DNA of 10,647 nucleotides from VRUE01 sp033856275 (GTDB lineage: Bacteria; Actinomycetota; Thermoleophilia; Solirubrobacterales; 70-9). The stretch lies in the NCBI GenBank assembly GCA_033856275.1, contig JAWVFJ010000057.1:1-10647 (forward strand), in the 5' to 3' direction. A model generated the notes under the pieces. That model was given only the letters and a program-made list of their open reading frames with translations, did not search any database and was not told the origin of the DNA. Position 1 is the first letter of the stretch. Each line of letters starts with the position of its first letter. Below are positions 6,595-10,647 of this stretch, in pieces. Made by a program: the position numbers and the translations under genes.

Positions 6595-7728
6595 TCACGC
6601 CTTCGCCGATTTCGAATTCTTCTTCGATCTACTGCGGGCGTATTTTGCGCTGTGAGCAATCAGCGTGTTCCCGATCGCTTCGCCTAACTTTACCGGCACG
6701 GCGTTCCCGATCAGCCGACCGATAGTCTTCAGATATATAGGATTGCCGCGTTTCACGAACCGATAACCTTTCGGAAAGCTCTGAAGGAGCGCGCCTTCAC
6801 GGATCGAAATGGCTCGATCTTGTGTGGGATGACCAAAGCGCCCGTTCCCGAACCCGAAATATTGAGTCGTGATCGTCGGCGCCGGTTCGCTCCAAGTCAT
6901 GCGGCCGTACACACCGGGATATGTCTTACCGGTCTTCCGTCTATGGCAGGGTGCTACCAATTCCTTGTCCCAATCGCGCCACGTTCCTCCCGGCGTTGAG
7001 GCTTGGATACGCCGCAAATTCATGGTCGAGAGTTCGGAGGCTTGGTGTAGTGGGTCGCGCTTGGATACCTGGCCTGCCTTCAGGCGTGGCATATTGGAAA
7101 TCGCCTGTTTGACGGTCTTGGCCTTTCGGTTCCGCTTACGCATCAGGCTTATGGGACCGAGCTTTGACGCTAGAAGCACAAGCCGCCGTCTGGTTTGCGG
7201 CACTCCGAATTCCGAACAGTCGATCACTTCATGAGAAACGTTGAATCCCTGTTTCTTCAGTCGATTGACGAACCGATGAAACACTTTTTGTTTGGCTAGA
7301 TTTGGCACGTTCTCCATGGTGATGAGATCAGGCTGGATCTCTTCTGCCAGACGGCTAAAATGATTGAGAAGATTCCAACGGCGATCTTTGGTGGTCGCCT
7401 TCTGGTGGTAGCTCGAGAACGGCTGGCAAGGAGCACAGCCGGCCAATAGCTTCAGGTTGCTGCCAGTTCCGAGGTTGAAGTCCTCGGCGGACAGTTTCGC
7501 GACCGACTTCAGCAAGAACTGGCTGTCGTTGTTGGCAGTGTACGGGTACTCGCATGCTGGGTCGATATCGACACCTACGCGCACATCAATGCCCGCTTTA
7601 GCGAGTCCGCTGGTAAGCCCCCCCGCACCGCAGAACAGATCGGCTGCGACGATTTTCGGACGGCTTTTCCCGCGCGACCGGTTGGCGGCGCCCTTTTTTT
7701 TCTTCTTGGGGACGTCACCATTGCTCAC
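6595..7728 (-). CDS. DNA cytosine-5 methyltransferase (Dcm family)
   Basis: The enzyme transfers a methyl group from S-adenosylmethionine to C5 of cytosine in DNA. All key motifs are present in order within 377 residues. Motif I is DLFCGAGGLTSGL (30-42), motif IV is GCAPCQPFSSY with nucleophile C101, motif VI is ENV (139-141), and motif VIII is QTRRR (178-182). The target-recognition region spans about 185-280. Motif IX lies around EPAPTITTQYFGFGNGRF and motif X is IGRLIGNAVP (336-345). Translation starts at GTG: GGAG lies 7 nt upstream and no ATG fits the frame. The N-terminus has a Lys run (PKKKKK, then a basic stretch to residue 25) and the C-terminus is also basic. It heads the operon with the ATPase and Vsr. 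The recognition sequence cannot be told from this reading. No conventional type II endonuclease partner adjoins it; the nucleases at either side are candidates. Confidence 0.95.
   Translation of the reverse strand: MSNGDVPKKKKKGAANRSRGKSRPKIVAADLFCGAGGLTSGLAKAGIDVRVGVDIDPACEYPYTANNDSQFLLKSVAKLSAEDFNLGTGSNLKLLAGCAPCQPFSSYHQKATTKDRRWNLLNHFSRLAEEIQPDLITMENVPNLAKQKVFHRFVNRLKKQGFNVSHEVIDCSEFGVPQTRRRLVLLASKLGPISLMRKRNRKAKTVKQAISNMPRLKAGQVSKRDPLHQASELSTMNLRRIQASTPGGTWRDWDKELVAPCHRRKTGKTYPGVYGRMTWSEPAPTITTQYFGFGNGRFGHPTQDRAISIREGALLQSFPKGYRFVKRGNPIYLKTIGRLIGNAVPVKLGEAIGNTLIAHSAKYARSRSKKNSKSAKA
6600..6604 (-). promoter_or_regulatory. Ribosome-binding site of the GHKL ATPase gene
   Basis: GAAGG on the minus strand, six nt before the ATG at 6593, lies within the last codons of the methylase gene. 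It supports the shorter start and suggests translational coupling with the methylase, whose TGA ends one nt before this ATG. Confidence 0.6.
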
Positions 7729-7735
7729 CGCTAAA

Positions 7736-7739
7736 CTCC
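7736..7739 (-). promoter_or_regulatory. Ribosome-binding site for the GTG start of the methyltransferase
   Basis: GGAG on the minus strand with a 7-nt spacer to the GTG at 7728. It decides the start in favour of this GTG. Confidence 0.6.
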
Positions 7740-7822
7740 GTATCTTACTCCCATTTGACCGTGGCTTGAAGATCGCCTTCGGCTCCGGTTCGTCTCAGGC
7801 GCCTCGCCCAACGAAAGGCCTT

Positions 7823-7948
7823 CGCCGCGGATGCGGCGCAGACCAGATGCACGGCGTAGCCCGCCGTTACGTCGCCCCCTCGTGGGTCCCGGGCTCAACG
7901 CCCGGCAAGGAACCCCGGAGTCACAATCCTAACGAGTGACGGACTCCG
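7823..7948. other. GC-rich non-coding block with four consecutive hairpins
   Basis: The 312-bp gap between the methylase and the second nuclease (7729-8040) has no convincing gene. Within it are four perfect inverted repeats in a row. The first is CGCCGC/GCGGCG (7823-7828 and 7833-7838, 4-nt loop). The second is ACGGCG/CGCCGT (7851-7856 and 7862-7867, 5-nt loop). The third is CCGGGC/GCCCGG (7889-7894 and 7900-7905, 5-nt loop), enclosed by GGGT/ACCC at 7884-7887 and 7912-7915. The fourth is CGGAGTC/GACTCCG (7916-7922 and 7942-7948), with an alternative inner pairing GTCAC/GTGAC (7920-7924 and 7936-7940). The palindrome AGGCGCCT lies at 7797-7804. It could be a leader of the methylase operon (minus strand), a small RNA from either strand, or a dispersed repeat. 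No tRNA, RNase P, SRP or riboswitch family was recognised. Confidence 0.5.
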
Positions 7949-8040
7949 AGCCAAGGAAAAACTGACGGTTCTCCAAGCCTAAGGCTGATCAAGTTTACGC
8001 AGATGGCCACAGCGCGGGGATGGGAGGTGAGTGTCCGAGA

Positions 8041-8736
8041 TCAACGGAGCGGCCTTCGATCCAAGGGTATTTCACCTTCCTCGACCTTGAGGACGAAGGT
8101 GACTTCATCGCCTGTTCGCTCAGTGAACCAATGCCATTCACACCCGCATTCGTGATCCGTATCGTCAGGAACGACATTCTTCTCCCCACAGGCCCAGCAC
8201 CAGAATGCAAACCCTCGACAGACATCGCATTTGCCACTGAAGATGATCGCCCAGGCCGGCCCAACGGCCAGCGGCAATTGACCGTCCCAAAAGATGAGGC
8301 CTTCCGGCTTGCGCTCTTCAGCTCGACAGCGCGGACAGAGATCGACCGCCGCATGGTCGATCTCAAGCGCTTCATCCTCCTCCAGAAGCCGAATGTCGAT
8401 GGATTTCTGGGCCCGTTTCTCGGCCGCCTCGGAGTAGCCCTTTGTGCACACCAGCACTCCTCGAGACGCGCGAACGTCGCGCATCAGGCCCTCAAAGGCT
8501 TCTACGTCAGTTACGTCGACCTTCCGACTTCGGCGCTTCGCATCAAAAATGATTCGGCGGGAAAGGCCGTCATCCCAACGAGCGTCGACAAGGATGTCGA
8601 TCTGCCGCTGCGCGCCGCTGATGCTTCCCAGCAACGTCGCGTTGGGCGTCACGGACGCTTCCATGTCGGCAGCCTCCACTTCGAACGAGGCAACAAGACG
8701 CTCGTACATTTTCCAAGCTGGCGTATCGTTGGACAT
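8041..8736 (-). CDS. PD-(D/E)XK restriction endonuclease-like protein with C-terminal zinc ribbon (copy 2)
   Basis: This 231-residue protein is the paralogue of the one at 623-1378. An ungapped hand alignment of the first 110 residues gives about 58 identities, including VTPNA, the ISG-x2-RQID segment, DAR, RKVDV and AEKRAQ. The predicted catalytic residues sit at the same numbers: D47, and D65-x-K67 in FDAKRR. The C-terminal half has C134/C137, C170-x2-C173 (GKCDVC), C180-x2-C183 (WCWAC) and C197-x-C199, so the zinc-ribbon pattern is kept, with a tail about 20 residues shorter. It lies upstream of the methylase operon on the same strand but about 310 bp away, so it is probably a separate transcription unit. 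The ATG at 8736 is chosen because the N-terminus aligns with copy 1 without a gap; no strong ribosome site precedes it. It may be the restriction effector, or may target modified or foreign DNA like Mrr-type enzymes; this is inferred. Confidence 0.8.
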   Translation of the reverse strand: MSNDTPAWKMYERLVASFEVEAADMEASVTPNATLLGSISGAQRQIDILVDARWDDGLSRRIIFDAKRRSRKVDVTDVEAFEGLMRDVRASRGVLVCTKGYSEAAEKRAQKSIDIRLLEEDEALEIDHAAVDLCPRCRAEERKPEGLIFWDGQLPLAVGPAWAIIFSGKCDVCRGFAFWCWACGEKNVVPDDTDHECGCEWHWFTERTGDEVTFVLKVEEGEIPLDRRPLR

Positions 8737-9097
8737 CGCGGAGCTGGCCTCAGATTTTCATGTGAGAATCATGCCATGTAGATAGAAAATGTAATGGGGG
8801 CAACCGATTGCACAGATTCAGTCTAACCACATGATAGCCCGCCGGGGTGTTGATGGGATACGGGACATTTGCAGACTCACGATTGGGGTCCGGTGGTCCG
8901 ATGCGAGGTCGGGGCACAAAATTTTTCAAACAAAAATGGTTACTTTCTTCAGTGCGCGGCGTTCTGTAGAGTGGTCGGTGGGATGAGCTCGCATGGTTAT
9001 ACGGGAATTTACGTGACTGCGTAGCAGCAGGTGGGAACGCTGGATTGCGGCCCAGCCGAAAGCTCCTAGCCTAGCAAAGCCCTACTTTGCGACCGCT
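8737..9097. other. Intergenic stretch without a recognisable gene
   Basis: About 360 bp separate the divergent starts at 8736 (minus) and 9098 (plus). It should hold the promoters of both. A locally AT-rich patch lies around 8917-8945 (AAATTTTTC then CAAAAATGG). On the minus strand TATCTA near 8784 could be a -10 element for the nuclease, but no good -35 goes with it. No tRNA or complete reading frame was seen. A short perfect hairpin at the right end is listed separately. Confidence 0.4.
9074..9090. promoter_or_regulatory. Hairpin just upstream of the small gene
   Basis: GCAAAG (9074-9079) and CTTTGC (9085-9090) form a perfect 6-bp stem with loop CCCTA. It ends 7 nt before the ATG at 9098, where a ribosome site should be, and no Shine-Dalgarno sequence is visible there. 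It could be an operator or a structure that limits translation. Confidence 0.3.
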
Positions 9098-9391
9098 ATG
9101 ATCATGATGACATCAACAAAAATCAAGGCTCACTCAATTGAGGAAGTAGAAGGAACATTGCTCCTACTTGCCTATCTGATCGAGCGCGACGGCGATGGCT
9201 ATCTGCCGCTATACGAGAAGATCGAGACACACCTCCTCGAATTGCAGCGTCAGGAAGCGACGAGGGACCGTGCTCGCCGTTTGCTTCACTCCTACAGCCG
9301 TTCAGGGCATGGAAACGAAATTCGCTCCAAGAACTTTAGTTTGAGCTCCAAGGTTGGGCCCTTGCCGTATTTAGGTTTGCCGGATCGGTGA
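9098..9391 (+). CDS. Small hypothetical protein, 3' end overlapped by the integrase gene
   Basis: The 97-codon frame starts with ATG-ATC-ATG-ATG, so the start could be 9098, 9104 or 9107. Residues 5 to about 68 look like a real protein: helical, with SIEEVEGTLLLLAYLIERDG, LPLYEKIETHLLELQRQEA and RARRLLHSY. I recall similar short hypotheticals in Rhizobiales but cannot name a domain. The last 30 or so codons are antisense to the end of the integrase gene, whose C-terminus looks native (KPKYGKG then a helical tail). These codons may therefore be read-through after the original 3' end was lost when the element arrived or rearranged. Role unknown. Because of the overlap and the weak translation signals it may also be a decayed remnant. 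Confidence 0.45.
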   Translation: MIMMTSTKIKAHSIEEVEGTLLLLAYLIERDGDGYLPLYEKIETHLLELQRQEATRDRARRLLHSYSRSGHGNEIRSKNFSLSSKVGPLPYLGLPDR

Positions 9392-10599
9392 CCCATCAGG
9401 CTGTCTATCAGGCTATCCGGGGCTTCGGAAGCCACGAGCCGATCTTTGAAGCTGTGGCGCAAGGAATATACCGTGTGGTCGGAGGTCGGGCGGAGGTTAT
9501 TCTCTTTCAGGTATTTGTTTAGTGCGCCCGACATGCCGGAAGACCTGTGGCGGTAGCGAGGGAAGCCCTGCGGTTTCAATTTCATTGCCTCAAGCGCGAC
9601 GCCGACGAGCGGGATTTCGCGCTTTGAGTCCTGGGTTTTGAGTTGCCGCCCATCGGGCAGGATTTCAACGTAGGGAATGGCGGCGTCGAGGTGGATTGTG
9701 TGCTCCTGAAGATTAACGATCTCTGAGGGACGTAAACCGGTCTCGATCATCACGAAGAGAACCATACGCGCTTCCTCGTTTAGGCCATCAAGAGCGCCGC
9801 CAAGGAAGTGCGTTCTAATGAAGTCGTTTTCAAAGGGGATGCGCGACTTCTCAGTCTCTCCGCGCAACCGGAGGTCCTTGAAAATGTCTGGATATTTGTA
9901 GCGCCGCCGCGTTCGAACATCTTTGAGCATTCGGCTTAGCTGGCCGATATCGCGGTTTGCCGTCTTTGCGTTCGTCTCACCACTGACGACGCGGGCGCGC
10001 CACCAGTCGACATATTCGAGGCCATCGGCTTCGGTGATTTCAGTCACCGGCTTGTCGCCGACAATTTCGGTAAACTGCTTCGCGGCCCTGATCCGGGTGT
10101 TGCGCCAAATTCGCAACTGTTCAGCCGACATCCCTTTTAATTCATCGCCTATCAACGCTTCATGCTCCTGTTGTAATTGAGACAGCAAAAGTACCGGCGC
10201 CTTGACCGTCCCCAGGACGGCGTTGCATATCGTCGGGTCTTCGTAACGTTTGTTGACCGACAGGGCTTTTACGCGCTCAATAGCCTCAGATGCCGGCAAC
10301 GCAACGAGTTGGGGCATCTCCAGCAATTCGAAGCCCAAGGACCGGACTTGCTGACGGGCCAGTTCGTAGCGGCCCAATTCGTCGCCGAATGCGTTCCGAA
10401 GCTTCGCTCTCCAGAAGGCTTCCAGCTCACGGTTCAACTTTTCCGCCACGCTGGCAGCGCGTCGACCGTTGCGATCCTCCGAAATCCGGATTTTGGTGGA
10501 ATGCTTGATGATTCTACGGGAGTCGAACGCGGCAAATTCGGACGGAACGCGTCGGACGAAATGCCAAGTGCCGTGACGGCGGGTAAGGAAATCAGCCAT
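9292..10599 (-). CDS. Tyrosine recombinase / phage-type integrase
   Basis: The 435-residue protein catalyses site-specific integration and excision of a mobile element. The N-terminus MADFLTRRHGTWHFVRRVP is the short beta-rich start typical of rhizobial island integrases of the DUF6538-like type. A helical core-binding domain follows (about residues 150-230), then the catalytic domain. Arg I is R290 in ETGLRPSEIVNL, the beta-strand Lys is probably in QLKTQDSKREIPL, box II is YSLRHSF with R381 (Tyr in place of the usual first His), H404 is in MGHRSG, and Tyr nucleophile Y411 is in KPKYGKG. All are present, so it is probably active. The ATG at 10599 is preferred by family shape. The frame is open to the window edge, with GTG at 10632, but that extension only translates a tandem repeat. 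The gene reads inward towards the defence genes. It probably mobilised them, but no att site was identified. Confidence 0.93.
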   Translation of the reverse strand: MADFLTRRHGTWHFVRRVPSEFAAFDSRRIIKHSTKIRISEDRNGRRAASVAEKLNRELEAFWRAKLRNAFGDELGRYELARQQVRSLGFELLEMPQLVALPASEAIERVKALSVNKRYEDPTICNAVLGTVKAPVLLLSQLQQEHEALIGDELKGMSAEQLRIWRNTRIRAAKQFTEIVGDKPVTEITEADGLEYVDWWRARVVSGETNAKTANRDIGQLSRMLKDVRTRRRYKYPDIFKDLRLRGETEKSRIPFENDFIRTHFLGGALDGLNEEARMVLFVMIETGLRPSEIVNLQEHTIHLDAAIPYVEILPDGRQLKTQDSKREIPLVGVALEAMKLKPQGFPRYRHRSSGMSGALNKYLKENNLRPTSDHTVYSLRHSFKDRLVASEAPDSLIDSLMGHRSGKPKYGKGPTLELKLKFLERISFPCPERL

Positions 10600-10608
10600 G
10601 GGCGTAAA

Positions 10609-10642
10609 ACGTTGTTGGACGTTTTGTTGCACGTTTTGTTGG
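10609..10642. repeat. 12-bp tandem repeats upstream of the integrase
   Basis: The unit ACGTTTTGTTGG occurs at 10631-10642 and, with one mismatch in the last base, at 10619-10630. A shortened 10-bp copy, ACGTTGTTGG, is at 10609-10618. The array begins about 10 bp upstream of the integrase ATG and may continue past the window edge. Because 12 bp equals four codons, the repeat stays open in the integrase frame (repeated QQNV). Candidate roles are arm-type binding sites for the integrase, an operator controlling it, or a repeat near the attachment site. Confidence 0.65.
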
Positions 10643-10647
10643 ACGGC

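Noticed and set aside
7884..7915. tRNA-like or terminator-like hairpin with GGGT/ACCC ends
   Set aside because: No cloverleaf, anticodon arm or T-loop consensus could be built around it, and no T-run follows on either strand, so neither a tRNA nor a rho-independent terminator was called.
7457..7939. 160-codon open frame on the plus strand across the methylase start and the non-coding block
   Set aside because: Half is antisense to the clear methylase N-terminus and the rest crosses the hairpin block. The translated residues are low-complexity and resemble no protein.
7955..7975. Possible terminator of the second nuclease (T-run on the minus strand)
   Set aside because: The stem beside the T5 run is weak and imperfect and bases follow it without a clear U-tract, so it was not listed.
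8020..8781. 253-codon open frame on the plus strand
   Set aside because: It lies exactly antisense to the second nuclease, whose motifs and paralogue prove the minus strand is coding.
1..10647. CRISPR array or retron-type element
   Set aside because: No regularly spaced repeats with unique spacers and no reverse transcriptase motif were seen in any frame. The only tandem array is the short 12-bp one at the right end.

Overview
The window looks like part of an alphaproteobacterial chromosome, probably Rhizobiales (Bradyrhizobium-like). This is inferred from the style of the DnaE2 C-terminus, the GC-rich codon use and the type of integrase; no marker gene fixes the genus. The left edge is the 3' end of dnaE2 (error-prone polymerase, core genome). 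The right edge is a tyrosine-recombinase gene reading inward. Between them lies a compact accessory segment made almost entirely of DNA-modifying and DNA-cleaving proteins, which reads as an integrase-linked defence island.

Layout, left to right: dnaE2 3' end (+, 1-408); a short leader with a hairpin; a PD-(D/E)XK nuclease with a Cys-rich zinc-ribbon tail (+, 623-1378); an unrecognised protein with a degenerate HEPN-like motif (-, 1396-2217); a 120-bp divergent promoter region; a Z1-domain superfamily II ATPase (+, 2337-4415). An operon on the minus strand follows (7728 down to 4433): cytosine-5 DNA methyltransferase, GHKL ATPase (MutL/MORC/Hsp90 fold), Vsr mismatch endonuclease. Upstream of it is a GC-rich non-coding block with four consecutive hairpins (7823-7948). 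Next come a second zinc-ribbon nuclease paralogous to the first (-, 8041-8736), a gene-poor stretch, a small hypothetical gene (+, 9098-9391) and the integrase (-, 9292-10599) with 12-bp tandem repeats just upstream.

Reading of the system: methyltransferase + GHKL ATPase + Z1 ATPase + Vsr is a known association in predicted restriction-modification or anti-phage systems built around MutL/MORC-like ATPases (the Mza defence type is related). The usual extra partners of such loci (AIPR, DUF4420) were not seen. Instead two related nucleases, in opposite orientation, bracket the core. A working model, inferred only: the methyltransferase marks self DNA, Vsr repairs T:G mismatches caused by deamination of 5-methylcytosine, the GHKL and Z1 ATPases sense or remodel unmarked DNA, and one or both PD-(D/E)XK proteins cut. 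HEPN-like motifs occur in two proteins: intact in the ATPase C-terminus, and with Lys in place of His in the unrecognised protein. That raises the possibility of an RNA-directed or regulatory layer.
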